The notes below the pieces were generated by a model. It searched no databases. It was not told the DNA's origin and saw only the letters and a program-made list of their open reading frames with translations. Positions 1-9,012 of a stretch of 64,000 bases of DNA are shown piece by piece; position 1 is the stretch's first letter, and each line of letters opens with the position of its first letter. Source of the DNA: Chelativorans multitrophicus (GTDB lineage Bacteria; Pseudomonadota; Alphaproteobacteria; Rhizobiales; Rhizobiaceae). The stretch lies in assembly GCF_011317445.1 (NCBI RefSeq), contig NZ_JAAAPL010000001.1, positions 1,879,001 to 1,943,000 on the forward strand. Reading direction: 5' to 3'. A program made the position numbers and the translations under genes.

Positions 1-2
1 TC

Positions 3-758
3 GTGCATCTGCCGATGAAGGTGGACGCCTTGCAGGATATTCGCGTAAGGCGGGCCCTGAACCACGCGATCGACCGCGACCAGATCGTCAAATCCGTCTT
101 CGGCGGCGTGGCGGAGCCGGCCTTATCGGCCATCCAGCCCGGCGTGGCAGGATATGAGAAGCTGCCGATCTATACCTATGATGTCGACAAGGCTGCCGCC
201 CTCCTCAAGGAGGCGGGCTGGACGAAGAATGCGAACGGGGTGCTCGAAAAGGACGGGAAACCCTTTCCGACACTGGTCTTCATGTCGGGACGAGGACGTG
301 TGCCCAACGATGCCCGTCTCGCGCAGGTCACGGCCGCCTATCTGAACCAGATCGGCATTCCGACCACTTTGCAGATCGATGAGTTTGCAACCTTTTATCC
401 CGCCGCCATGGCGCCGGATGGGCGTGGTACCCGCTTCGTTCATATGAGTTGGGGCTTCGGCCAGATGGACGGCGCCGCATTCCTTTGCACGGTGTATGGA
501 GAGGGACGGCCTCAGAATTTCGGAGGCTACGAGAACCCGAAAGTGGGAGAGGCGTGCGGCAAGATCGACAATACCTTCGATGCGGCTGAACGCGCCAGAT
601 TGATCGCCGAGGCGACGAAGATGGTCTACGAGGATGCACCCGCCATCTTCCTGGTCGTTCCGTCCCTGCTCGCGGGCTTCAATTCCACCGTCAAGAATCT
701 CAAACTGGATGCGGGTGAGAACCACCTCCTCTGGGAAGTCGAACTCGGTGCGAACTGA
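3..758 (+). CDS. ABC transporter substrate-binding protein, peptide type (5' end missing)
   Basis: This is the C-terminal 251 residues of a periplasmic solute-binding protein of the SBP_bac_5 (DppA/OppA) family. The reading frame is open to the left edge, so the signal peptide and N-terminal lobe lie outside the window. The family-typical segment RVRRALNHAIDRDQIV sits at about residues 14-29, and the end (a segment with KMVYEDAPAIFLVVPS) fits the usual C-terminus. It is followed by the two permeases and the double ATPase of the same importer. The substrate is unknown: many members of this family bind sugars, opines or other non-peptide ligands, and the downstream oxidoreductases suggest a small carbon compound. 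Confidence 0.85.
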   Translation: MHLPMKVDALQDIRVRRALNHAIDRDQIVKSVFGGVAEPALSAIQPGVAGYEKLPIYTYDVDKAAALLKEAGWTKNANGVLEKDGKPFPTLVFMSGRGRVPNDARLAQVTAAYLNQIGIPTTLQIDEFATFYPAAMAPDGRGTRFVHMSWGFGQMDGAAFLCTVYGEGRPQNFGGYENPKVGEACGKIDNTFDAAERARLIAEATKMVYEDAPAIFLVVPSLLAGFNSTVKNLKLDAGENHLLWEVELGAN

Positions 759-830
759 CACGTGACATCAACGGGCCGGAAGAGCATCCGGCCCTCCTCG
801 ACACCCGTATAATGGCATCACCGTCGAGCT

Positions 831-1751
831 ATGCTGACCCAGGTTCTAAAAACCCTCGCCCATAGTGTGATCAGCCTTTTTCTGCTGTTCACCTTCGTCT
901 TCTTCATGATCCGGATCATGCCCGGCGATCCCGCCCGTCTGCTCGGCGGCGCCGGCGCCTCGGATTATGACGTGCAGACGCTGCGCGAAAGCCTCGGTCT
1001 CGATCGTTCGGTGATGGAACAGTTCCTGATCTTCGTCAGGAACGTCGCCCAGGGGGATTTCGGCAGGTCTATCCAGACGGGTCAGCCAGTCGGGGCAGAA
1101 ATCCTCACCGCCCTCGCCTGGTCGTTCTCCCTGGTCACTGCCGCCATGCTGCTCGCCATAGCCTTTGCCGTGCCGGCCGGCGTCGTGGCAGCGGTGAAGA
1201 GAAACCGGCTTCCGGACATATCGCTTACCTCGATCGCCGTGGCATCGACGTCCCTGCCCGCGTTCTGGCTGGCGCTGATCCTGATCGAAGTCTTTTCAGT
1301 CAACCTGCGGCTCCTGCCCTCCGGCGGCACCGGCGACCTGCGCAATTACATCCTTCCGACCGTCGTGCTTGCGGCAACGCAGGTTGGATTGATCACCCGT
1401 ATGACACGGGCGAGCGTGGTCGAGGTGCTAACCGCGGATTACGTGCGCACGGCCCGGGCCAAGGGCGTCCACCCCTATCGCATTCTGCTGCGGCACGTGC
1501 TGGTCAATGCCGCCGCCCCGACCGTGACCGTCGTCGGATTGCAGACCGGCCTGGTGCTAGCCGGCTCGATCGTAACGGAAACGATATTCAATTGGCCCGG
1601 CGTCGGGCGACTACTCATACGGGCGGTACAGGCGCGCGATTATCCGATGATCCAGGCGCTTATCCTCGTCTTCGGCGTCGCCATGGTCACCTTCAATCTC
1701 CTCGCCGATCTCCTCAACATGCTCATCGACCCGAGGCTGCGCAAGAAATGA
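831..1751 (+). CDS. ABC transporter permease, DppB-like
   Basis: Inner-membrane permease (306 aa, normal for the family) of a Dpp/Opp-type importer. The N-terminal segment carries the usual first membrane helix followed by the family motif FMIRIMPGDPARLLGG at about residues 25-40. The cytoplasmic EAA loop that contacts the ATPase is visible around DYVRTARAKGVHPYRILLRH near residues 203-222. About six hydrophobic segments are present. It ends in an ATGA overlap with the second permease, so the two are translationally coupled. The 72-base gap after the binding-protein gene is the only sizeable spacer in this operon. Function is clear at family level; the substrate is not. Confidence 0.9.
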   Translation: MLTQVLKTLAHSVISLFLLFTFVFFMIRIMPGDPARLLGGAGASDYDVQTLRESLGLDRSVMEQFLIFVRNVAQGDFGRSIQTGQPVGAEILTALAWSFSLVTAAMLLAIAFAVPAGVVAAVKRNRLPDISLTSIAVASTSLPAFWLALILIEVFSVNLRLLPSGGTGDLRNYILPTVVLAATQVGLITRMTRASVVEVLTADYVRTARAKGVHPYRILLRHVLVNAAAPTVTVVGLQTGLVLAGSIVTETIFNWPGVGRLLIRAVQARDYPMIQALILVFGVAMVTFNLLADLLNMLIDPRLRKK

Positions 1752-2620
1752 CCGATGCAGCGACCCATCCAACCGCAGGGAGCACCTGGTCTCGTATTGT
1801 CGGTCCTTTCGGCAAGTCCATCTCCGGCACTGTCGGCGCGATCCTCGTCCTGATCGTGCTCGTTTTCGTCTTCATCGGCCCTCTCGTCTGGACCGTGGAC
1901 CCCAATGCACAGAACCTCATCGACTCCTTCCTGGCGTTCAGCTCCGCCCACCCGCTCGGCACCGACGATCAGGGCCGCGACACCCTGGCCCGCATGATGG
2001 TGGGTGGCCGCACGTCTCTGCTGATTGGCTTCGGCAGCATGTCGCTCGGCCTTGTCCTCGGCGCAACCGCGGGAATCGTGGCCGCATTGCGCGGAGGAAT
2101 CGCGGAAACGCTCGTCATGCGCTTCGTCGATGCCCTGCTCGCTCTGCCGGGCATCGTTCAGGCCGTGATCTTCGCCGCCATCTTCGGTCGCGGACTTGGC
2201 CCGCTGATTATTGCGCTGGGTATTTATAGCCTGCCGATTTTCGCGCGGGTGAGCTACACGATGACAAGGCAGGTCATCGGGCACGATTACTTCAACGCGG
2301 CCATCATTCTCGGCGCATCGAAGACCAGGGCGGTCTTCATTCACATCCTACCCAACATCGCCACGGCCATCATGGCGGTGGCGACCTTGCGCATCGGATC
2401 GAATATCCTGACAGGGGCGGCACTCAACTTCTTCGGACTCGGCGTGCAACCGCCCTCACCCGAATGGGGTCTGATGATCGCCGACGCGCGGCAATTTTCC
2501 TGGCAGACGCCGGAATTGCTCATCCTGCCCGGCATCGCCCTCTTCATCACCAGCATCGGCTTCAACCTGCTCGGCGACGGCATTCGCGACTGGTTCGATC
2601 CCAAGCTGCGCAATACCTGA
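1748..2620 (+). CDS. ABC transporter permease, DppC-like
   Basis: Second inner-membrane permease of the Dpp/Opp-type importer, 290 aa. The start at 1748 overlaps the stop of the DppB-like gene by four bases (ATGA); the longer open frame from 1592 lies inside that gene and was not used. The segment SSAHPLGTDDQGRDTLARMM (about residues 61-80) is diagnostic of DppC/OppC proteins. The EAA loop appears as DYFNAAIILGASKTRAVFIH at about residues 180-199. It forms the membrane channel with the preceding permease. The ATPase gene starts 9 bases downstream. Confidence 0.9.
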   Translation: MTDAATHPTAGSTWSRIVGPFGKSISGTVGAILVLIVLVFVFIGPLVWTVDPNAQNLIDSFLAFSSAHPLGTDDQGRDTLARMMVGGRTSLLIGFGSMSLGLVLGATAGIVAALRGGIAETLVMRFVDALLALPGIVQAVIFAAIFGRGLGPLIIALGIYSLPIFARVSYTMTRQVIGHDYFNAAIILGASKTRAVFIHILPNIATAIMAVATLRIGSNILTGAALNFFGLGVQPPSPEWGLMIADARQFSWQTPELLILPGIALFITSIGFNLLGDGIRDWFDPKLRNT

Positions 2621-2628
2621 GGTCCGCG

Positions 2629-4410
2629 ATGACGAACATATTGGAAGTCAAAGGACTGACGACATCCTTCCTGCGATCGGGAAACTGGACGCCTGTCGTC
2701 CACGGTATCGATTTCCAGGTGAAACGGGGGGAGACGCTGGCCGTCGTCGGCGAATCCGGCTCCGGCAAGAGCGTGACGGCGCTTTCCGTCATGCGTCTTC
2801 TTCCGCCCCGTACATCGCGGGTTGAAGGCTCGATCAAGCTCGGCGGCGACGAACTGCTCGATCGTTCGGAAGCGGAAATGCGCGGCATTCGCGGCAACCG
2901 GGTCGCAATGATCTTTCAGGAACCGATGACGAGCCTGAACCCACTAATGCCCGTCGGAGAGCAGATCAGAGAGGCGATCATGCTTCACCGTAACGTTTCC
3001 CTGGCGGAAGCTAAAGCTTTGGCTCTCGACATGCTCGACAAGGTGCGCATCCCCTCCGCCGCGAAGCGCTATGGCGAGATACCGCACCAGTTTTCCGGGG
3101 GCATGCGCCAACGCGTCATGATCGCCATGGCGCTGGCCTGCAAGCCCGAACTGATCATCGCGGACGAACCGACGACGGCACTGGACGTCACCATTCAGGC
3201 TCAGATCCTCGAACTGCTTCGAGACCTGCGCGAGGAAGAGGATATGTCGGTCCTGTTCATCACGCACGACATGGGGGTGGTGGCCGAGATTGCCGACCGG
3301 GTGATGGTCATGCAAAACGGAAGCCTCGTGGAAGAAGCAGAGGTTCGGCAACTCTTCCGGGCGCCTGCCGCTTCCTATACGCGCACGCTTCTGGAAGCCG
3401 TGCCGGTCGTCGGTTCGATGGCAGGCAAAGATGCGCCGGAGGCGTTCAAAGCCAGCACATTCAAGGTACCGCCATCGCCGCGTCCGGCGCATGACGCTCC
3501 CCTCCTTGACGTAAAGGGGCTGACGATCCGTTTCGACGTAAGATCCGGCCTCTTCGAGCGGGTGTCCGCGCGCGTCCACGCCGTTGAAAACGTCTCCTTC
3601 TCGATCGGGCGTGGCGAGACCCTGGCCCTGGTGGGCGAATCCGGCTCGGGCAAATCAACCATCGGCCGCACGCTAGTCGGGCTCGCCAACTGCTTACGCG
3701 GTGAAATCCGTGTCGCGGGCGAGAAAGAAGGTTCGCTCTGCCGAACGATCGAAGAGCGGCGGCAGCGCGTGCAGATGATTTTTCAGGACCCCTATGCCAG
3801 CCTCGACCCACGGCTGCGGATCGGTCGCGCCCTGACCGAGCCACTGCGCATTCGCGGGGTGTCCGAGCGCGACGCGCTGGAGCAGGCTGCGGAACTGATG
3901 CGCCTCGTGCGCCTCTCGCCGGACATGCTCAAACGCTTCCCGCATGAATTCTCCGGCGGCCAGCGGCAACGCATCTGCATAGCGCGGGCCCTTTCGGTAA
4001 AGCCGGCGCTCCTCATTGCCGACGAGGCGGTCTCCGCACTCGACGTTTCGATCAAGGCGCAGATCATAGACCTCATGCTCGAACTCCAGCAGGAGTTGGA
4101 CCTCTCCTACCTTTTCATTTCGCACGACATGGCGGTCGTCGAACGACTGAGCCATCGCGTCGCGGTCATGTATCTCGGAGAAATCGTCGAAATGGGTTCG
4201 CGCCGGAACGTGTTCGAGAACCCGCAGCACCCCTACACGCGACGTCTTCTTCAGGCTGTCCCGGTCCCCGATCCCGAACGGCGCATGCGGCGCAGCCTGA
4301 CCGTCGATGAGATCCACAGCCCTATCCGCACCAAGGATTTTATCCCGCCCGTGCGGCGGATGATCACCGTCTCACCCGGTCATGTCGTCCAGCAATGGGA
4401 GATGGCGTGA
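2629..4410 (+). CDS. Dual-domain ABC transporter ATP-binding protein (DppD-DppF fused type)
   Basis: Cytoplasmic ATPase of the importer with two complete nucleotide-binding domains in one 593-aa chain. Domain 1 has Walker A GESGSGKS (about residues 39-46), signature FSGGMRQR and Walker [13 protein letters not shown]. Domain 2 has a second GESGSGKS (about 336-343), signature FSGGQRQR and Walker [13 protein letters not shown], where Ala replaces the usual Pro after DE. Both domains end in the oligopeptide-type C-terminal extension ([13 protein letters not shown] and [12 protein letters not shown]). This fused layout is common in GsiA/YejF-like proteins and means no separate F subunit is needed. 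The start at 2629 follows the permease stop directly; the longer frame from 2464 overlaps that permease and is not credible. Confidence 0.92.
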   Translation: MTNILEVKGLTTSFLRSGNWTPVVHGIDFQVKRGETLAVVGESGSGKSVTALSVMRLLPPRTSRVEGSIKLGGDELLDRSEAEMRGIRGNRVAMIFQEPMTSLNPLMPVGEQIREAIMLHRNVSLAEAKALALDMLDKVRIPSAAKRYGEIPHQFSGGMRQRVMIAMALACKPELIIADEPTTALDVTIQAQILELLRDLREEEDMSVLFITHDMGVVAEIADRVMVMQNGSLVEEAEVRQLFRAPAASYTRTLLEAVPVVGSMAGKDAPEAFKASTFKVPPSPRPAHDAPLLDVKGLTIRFDVRSGLFERVSARVHAVENVSFSIGRGETLALVGESGSGKSTIGRTLVGLANCLRGEIRVAGEKEGSLCRTIEERRQRVQMIFQDPYASLDPRLRIGRALTEPLRIRGVSERDALEQAAELMRLVRLSPDMLKRFPHEFSGGQRQRICIARALSVKPALLIADEAVSALDVSIKAQIIDLMLELQQELDLSYLFISHDMAVVERLSHRVAVMYLGEIVEMGSRRNVFENPQHPYTRRLLQAVPVPDPERRMRRSLTVDEIHSPIRTKDFIPPVRRMITVSPGHVVQQWEMA

Positions 4411-4496
4411 GGCTTCCCCGCCGGGAAGGCCGCCGTCGGAAATTCAATCAACTCGACCGCGACTATGCACAGTCCGGTTTAGCAATGGAGGAAACA

Positions 4497-5999
4497 ATGC
4501 AGACAGCCCATACGTGGAAGGCTGACAGGCAGCAAAGCCTTCGTGGGCACACGGTGCCCACCGCCTTGCTGATAGCCGGCGAGTGGATTGAAAGGGATAA
4601 AAGCTTTACGGTCACGAATCCCGCGACGAACGAAGAGATCGCCCGCGTGTCCGATGGCACTGCGGAAGACGCGCTTCGCGCCTTGGAAGCAGCCACCGCC
4701 AGCCAGGAGGCATGGGCGGCATGGGCGCCCCGCCAGCGTGCCAATCTCTTCCACAGAGCTCACCGGTTAATGCTGGAACGGGCAACTGCATTTGCAGAGG
4801 TCATGACGCTGGAAAGCGGCAAGCCGCTTGCCGAGGCGAAGGCGGAATTCGCCCTTTCCGCCGATTTCTTCCTCTGGTACGCCGAGCAAATCGCTCACCT
4901 GCACGGCACTTTCGCGTCCGGGTCGCCGGGCGGGTACCGCATCATCGCGACGCACCGGCCGGTCGGTCCGTGCTTCCTGGTGACGCCCTGGAATTTCCCG
5001 CTTTTGATGATCGCCCGAAAGGGCGGAGCCGCGCTTGCGGCCGGCTGCACGACCATCGTCAAATCCGCCCGCGAAACGCCGCTCACCGCAGCCCTGTTTG
5101 CCCAAACGCTTCTGGAGGCGGGCTTCCCCGCCGGCACGGTCAACTTGATCCACACGACCAGTTCAGCCTCGATTTCCGAGGCACTTCTCGCCGATCCGCG
5201 CCTGCGCAAGGTCAGCTTCACTGGTTCGACGGAGGTCGGAAGCAGACTTCTGAGCGGTGCGGCACAGAATATCGTCAACGCCTCGATGGAATTGGGCGGC
5301 GATGGCCCCTTCGTCGTCCTTGAGGATGCCGACATAGACCTTGCCGTACGCCAGGCGATCATCTGCAAATTCCGGAATGCGGGCCAAGCCTGCGTCGCCG
5401 CCAACCGCATCATCTGCCACGCTGCCGTCGTGGACGAATTCACCCAGAAATTCGTCGACGAGACACGCAAGCTGAGGGTGGGCGACGGCTTCGAACCCGG
5501 CACCGACGTCGGACCGATAATCTCCTCGCCGCAATTGGAGCGCGTGGACCGCATGGTGGCCATGCTGAAAGACGCAGGCGCGGAACTGCTCACCGGCGGC
5601 AAGCGCAAAGGTGTCACCGGCAATTTCTATGAACCGACGGTCATGCGTATCAAAGGCAGCGCGCCCGCCTGCCGGAACGAAGAGCTCTTCGCTCCGATAG
5701 CGGTCATCTACAGCGTCGATTCCGTCGCAGAAGCGATCCGCTTCGCCAACGACACGATTTACGGTCTGGCCGCCTATGTGTTCACACGCAATGTCGACAG
5801 GGCCATCGCCGTTTCCGAAAAGCTGGACTTCGGCATGGTCGGCATCAACCGCGGCATCATGGCGGACCCCGCCGCGCCGTTTGGCGGAATCAAATCGTCC
5901 GGCCTCGGGCGTGAGGCCGGTCATGACGGCATCTACGAGTTCCTGGAGCCGCAGTATCTGGCATTGACCGTCAACGAAGCTGCGGGGATCAGCCAATGA
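4497..5999 (+). CDS. NAD(P)-dependent aldehyde dehydrogenase, succinate-semialdehyde type
   Basis: Soluble ALDH-superfamily enzyme of 500 aa oxidising an aldehyde to the acid. Seen directly: the substrate-loop segment PWNFPLLMIARKGGAALAAG, the cofactor motif FTGSTEVGSRLL, the general-base ELGGDGPFVV and the catalytic cysteine in NAGQACVAANR. The start at 4497 is preceded by GGAGG five bases upstream; the ATG at 4485 and the frame from 4395 are less likely, the latter lying in the ATPase gene. It overlaps the next gene by four bases. Motifs fit the GabD/glycolaldehyde group, but the true substrate cannot be read from sequence. The context suggests it oxidises an aldehyde made by the downstream alcohol dehydrogenase. 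Confidence 0.9.
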   Translation: MQTAHTWKADRQQSLRGHTVPTALLIAGEWIERDKSFTVTNPATNEEIARVSDGTAEDALRALEAATASQEAWAAWAPRQRANLFHRAHRLMLERATAFAEVMTLESGKPLAEAKAEFALSADFFLWYAEQIAHLHGTFASGSPGGYRIIATHRPVGPCFLVTPWNFPLLMIARKGGAALAAGCTTIVKSARETPLTAALFAQTLLEAGFPAGTVNLIHTTSSASISEALLADPRLRKVSFTGSTEVGSRLLSGAAQNIVNASMELGGDGPFVVLEDADIDLAVRQAIICKFRNAGQACVAANRIICHAAVVDEFTQKFVDETRKLRVGDGFEPGTDVGPIISSPQLERVDRMVAMLKDAGAELLTGGKRKGVTGNFYEPTVMRIKGSAPACRNEELFAPIAVIYSVDSVAEAIRFANDTIYGLAAYVFTRNVDRAIAVSEKLDFGMVGINRGIMADPAAPFGGIKSSGLGREAGHDGIYEFLEPQYLALTVNEAAGISQ

Positions 6000-7240
6000 G
6001 CAATCATAAGAGCGATCTTGGGCTAGGCCTCCTGCGTCAGCCGAAAACCACGCTTTTCGGGCCGGGGCAGCGGAGCCAATTGCCGCATATTATTGCGCCG
6101 ATTGCGCGCAACCTGCTCGTCGCCACGGATGCGCGCATGGCGCAAACCGCGGAGTTCAAGGCGATCATGTCGGCCGTCGCGGAACGCGGCGTCCAGATCC
6201 ACATCTTTGCGAAGGTGGAGCCCGATCTGCCGCGCTCCAACATAGTGGAAATCGTACAACGCTTCGGGAGCGAGAATATCGACTGCGTGCTCGGCATCGG
6301 AGGCGGAAGCTGCCTCGATGCCGCCAAGGTGGCGGCCGTCGTGCTCGCCAACGGCGGAGATATCCGTGAATATTTCGGCGAATTCTTGGTTCCGGGTCCG
6401 GGCCTGCCAGTCATTACGGTGCCGACGACCGGTGGCACGGGCGCGGAAGTCACCTGCATCTCCGTCGTCTATGACGACGAGAACCAGATGAAGGTCGGCG
6501 TCGCCAGCCCACATCTCGAACCGTATGCGGCGGTCATCGATCCCGAATTGACCCTCACCTGCCCGCCTGCACTGACCGCGGCGACCGGTGCCGACGCGCT
6601 GTCGCACCTCATCGAGGCGTTCACGGCTCGCGTCAAGAATCCGACCGCGGAGCAGATCGCCAAGCATCTCTATGTCGGAAAGAACCTGCTGACGGACGTA
6701 TTCGCGAGGCATGGCCTCCAATTGCTCAACGGCGGACTGGAAAAGGTCGTAACCAATCCGTCAGATCTCGCGGCGCGGTCGGACATGATGATGGCCGCCT
6801 ATTGCGCCGGCATGGCCATCAACACGACCGGGACAGCGGGCGCCCATGCGCTCCAGTCTCCTATCGGAGCCTTGACGCACACGCCTCATGGCTTCGGGGT
6901 CGCCGCGCTCCTGCCCTACGTGATGCGCTTCAACCTTCCCGAACGGGTCGAGGAATTTGCAGAGATTGGCAGGATCTTCGGCGTCGCCGACGGCAATGGC
7001 CCGCCGATGGAACAGGCGCGTGCGGGTATCCGGCGTGTGGAAGCCATCCTCGAGCGCGCGGGAGCACCCACGAACCTGCGCGCGCTCGGCCTGCTGCCGA
7101 AGGATTTCGACTTCGTCGCCGAACAGGCGATGAAAGCGACACGGCTGACGGCCAACAATCCTCGCGAACTTACTCATGAAAATATCATCGGCATCCTCTC
7201 CAAGGGCTATGAGGCCGATCTGAGCTGGTGGGAAATCTGA
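5996..7240 (+). CDS. Iron-containing alcohol dehydrogenase
   Basis: Group III (Fe-dependent) NAD(P)-alcohol dehydrogenase of 414 aa. The dinucleotide-binding GGGSCLDAAK and TTGGTGAEVT segments are present. The metal-ligand region contains ATGADALSHLIEAF, with Asp and His ligands, and a later His in THTPHGFGVAALLPYVM. It begins inside the aldehyde dehydrogenase stop (ATGA) and overlaps the SDR gene start, so the three are co-translated. Within the family it resembles 4-hydroxybutyrate, lactaldehyde or maleylacetate reductase-type members; the pairing with an aldehyde dehydrogenase favours a primary-alcohol substrate. Specificity is inference. Confidence 0.9.
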   Translation: MSNHKSDLGLGLLRQPKTTLFGPGQRSQLPHIIAPIARNLLVATDARMAQTAEFKAIMSAVAERGVQIHIFAKVEPDLPRSNIVEIVQRFGSENIDCVLGIGGGSCLDAAKVAAVVLANGGDIREYFGEFLVPGPGLPVITVPTTGGTGAEVTCISVVYDDENQMKVGVASPHLEPYAAVIDPELTLTCPPALTAATGADALSHLIEAFTARVKNPTAEQIAKHLYVGKNLLTDVFARHGLQLLNGGLEKVVTNPSDLAARSDMMMAAYCAGMAINTTGTAGAHALQSPIGALTHTPHGFGVAALLPYVMRFNLPERVEEFAEIGRIFGVADGNGPPMEQARAGIRRVEAILERAGAPTNLRALGLLPKDFDFVAEQAMKATRLTANNPRELTHENIIGILSKGYEADLSWWEI

Positions 7241-8004
7241 TGAAGAACAATCCATTTTCACTTCAGGGCCGTCGCGCGCTGGTCACCGGCGCCGGGCGAG
7301 GGATCGGTCAGGCCATCGCCGTGGCCCTATCGGATGCCGGGGCGGATATCGTTCTCACCAGCCGTTCCCGCGAGCAGCTCGAAGAGACGCAGAAGCGGAT
7401 CACAGATGCCGGCGGAAGCGCCGAAATCGTCCAAGGCGACCTGTCGCAGGCGGAACGGCTCACGGAACTGGTGGACGCTGCCGAAGAACGCGGTCCGCTG
7501 GATATCGTCGTGCACAGCGCAGGTGCGCAACATCGCGAGCCGGCCGTAACCTTCCCGAAAGCCGCCTGGGACCATGTCATCGGGGTTAACCTCACCGCTC
7601 CGTTCCTGCTCAGCCAGGAGATCGGCCGTCGGCAGCTCGCGCACGGCAGAAAAGGCAGCCACGTGTTCGTCTGCTCGCTCACCTCGATCCTGGGACTTCC
7701 GGATCTCGTCGCATACAATGCGGCGAAGTCCGGCTTGATGGGTGTCGTGAGGGCGCTCAGCCGCGAGTGGTCCAGCAAAGGCATACGCTTTAACGGCGTA
7801 TCGCCGGGCTATGTGGAAACGGCGATGACAGCCGCCCTGTTCAAGGATCCGGCAAAGCGCCAGCGGCTTCTCGACCGCATTCCCATGGGCGAGTTCGGCA
7901 CGCCCGAACAGCTCGGACCGCCCACCGTCTTCCTTGCCTCGGAAGCGGCGGAATATGTCACCGGCCAGCTTCTCATCGTCGATGGCGGATGGGCGGGCGC
8001 ATGA
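7240..8004 (+). CDS. Short-chain dehydrogenase/reductase
   Basis: Classical SDR of 254 aa. The glycine-rich cofactor motif TGAGRGIG lies at about residues 15-22. The NNAG-equivalent is HSAGAQ, the catalytic Ser is in CSLTSILG, and the active-site YNAAKSG supplies Tyr and Lys. The C-terminal AEYVTGQLLIVDGGWAGA is typical. No Arg follows the second strand in the way NADP enzymes of KR type show, so NAD use is plausible. The start at 7240 overlaps the previous stop as TGATG; the frame from 7228 would overlap further. It resembles gluconate 5-dehydrogenase/3-oxoacyl reductase-type proteins. Substrate unknown. Confidence 0.9.
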   Translation: MKNNPFSLQGRRALVTGAGRGIGQAIAVALSDAGADIVLTSRSREQLEETQKRITDAGGSAEIVQGDLSQAERLTELVDAAEERGPLDIVVHSAGAQHREPAVTFPKAAWDHVIGVNLTAPFLLSQEIGRRQLAHGRKGSHVFVCSLTSILGLPDLVAYNAAKSGLMGVVRALSREWSSKGIRFNGVSPGYVETAMTAALFKDPAKRQRLLDRIPMGEFGTPEQLGPPTVFLASEAAEYVTGQLLIVDGGWAGA

Positions 8005-8945
8005 CCTCCCATCCGCATGCGAGCATCAGCATCGTCGGCGCCGGCTCGATCGGCGTTGCCTTCGCCGTCCTCTTCGCAAGCCGGGGCGCCAGCGTCCGGA
8101 TATGGGATGCGCTGCCGGACGCCTTCGACCGTGCCGCCAACGAGCTCCGTTCGCGGCTTGAAATGCTTGCGAAGGCCAGCGCGCTGAGTGAACCGCCGGA
8201 CGAAATCTCCAGCCGCATTTCATGGCATCGGAATCTGGCCGAAGCCCTTGACGGGGCCGATCTCGTGCAAGAATGCGCGCCGGAAAACATAGACCTGAAA
8301 GTCGACCTCTTTAGGTGGCTGGCAGATCTGACACCGGACCACGTGGTGCTCGCCAGTTCCAGCTCCGCATTGATCGCCAGCCTGATCGCACCCGATATCG
8401 AAATCAGAAGGCGAGTCCTCGTCGGGCATCCCGGCAATCCTCCTTATCTCATCCCGGTCATCGAGGTCGTCCCCTCGCCCGAAACGGCGCAGGCGATCAT
8501 CGACCGTGCCTTCGAAATCTACCGGAACTCGCACCTCAAACCCGTGCTGGTCCGACGGGAGGTCGAAGGATTCATCTTCAATCGCCTGCAAGGGGCCGTG
8601 CTGCGCGAAGCCTACTGCCTCGTGCGCGATGGGATCGCCTCGGTGGACGATATCGACGAGGTGATGCGCAGCGGCCTCGGGCGCCGCTGGTCCGTCATCG
8701 GTCCGTTCGAAACGGCCGACTTGAACACGCGAGGAGGGATCGCTTCGCATGCGGAGAAAATGGGACCTGCCTATGCGAGAATGGGCGCCGAACGCGGCCA
8801 GAACGATCCCTGGACACCGGATCTCGTGGACGAAGTAACGCGACAGCGGCGCGAAATCATGCCACTCGACCAGTGGGAAGCGCGGGTGCGCTGGCGCGAC
8901 GAGCAGTTGCTGAAGGCTAAGCTGGCCCGCGACCTCAATCGCTGA
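8001..8945 (+). CDS. 3-hydroxyacyl-CoA dehydrogenase / L-gulonate 3-dehydrogenase-like protein
   Basis: NAD-binding dehydrogenase of 314 aa. The Rossmann motif SIVGAGSIGVAFAVLFASRG opens the protein, followed by the family segment DLVQECAPENIDLKV. A catalytic-type His is seen in LVGHPGNPPYLIPVIEVVPS, and EGFIFNRLQGAVLREA marks the start of the C-terminal domain. The length and the GHPxNPPYLIPxVE segment fit lambda-crystallin/L-gulonate 3-dehydrogenase and carnitine 3-dehydrogenase relatives better than FadB-type enzymes. Start 8001 overlaps the SDR stop (ATGA). It is the last gene of the operon, 12 bases before an apparent terminator. Confidence 0.87.
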   Translation: MTSHPHASISIVGAGSIGVAFAVLFASRGASVRIWDALPDAFDRAANELRSRLEMLAKASALSEPPDEISSRISWHRNLAEALDGADLVQECAPENIDLKVDLFRWLADLTPDHVVLASSSSALIASLIAPDIEIRRRVLVGHPGNPPYLIPVIEVVPSPETAQAIIDRAFEIYRNSHLKPVLVRREVEGFIFNRLQGAVLREAYCLVRDGIASVDDIDEVMRSGLGRRWSVIGPFETADLNTRGGIASHAEKMGPAYARMGAERGQNDPWTPDLVDEVTRQRREIMPLDQWEARVRWRDEQLLKAKLARDLNR

Positions 8946-8956
8946 GAAATCGCATT

Positions 8957-8987
8957 GCCGCTACCGACGACGCCGGCAGCGGCTTTT
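8957..8987 (+). terminator. Intrinsic terminator after the first catabolic operon
   Basis: Arms 8957-8962 and 8978-8983 pair perfectly (GCCGCT/AGCGGC). After one A-C mismatch, three more G-C pairs follow inside, leaving a 7-base loop, and the stem is followed by TTTT. It lies between the convergent ends of the dehydrogenase gene and the CapA gene. Base pairing was done by eye; no energy was computed. Confidence 0.6.
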
Positions 8988-9012
8988 ACGTTTGGATGCC
9001 AGGAAATCCGCC

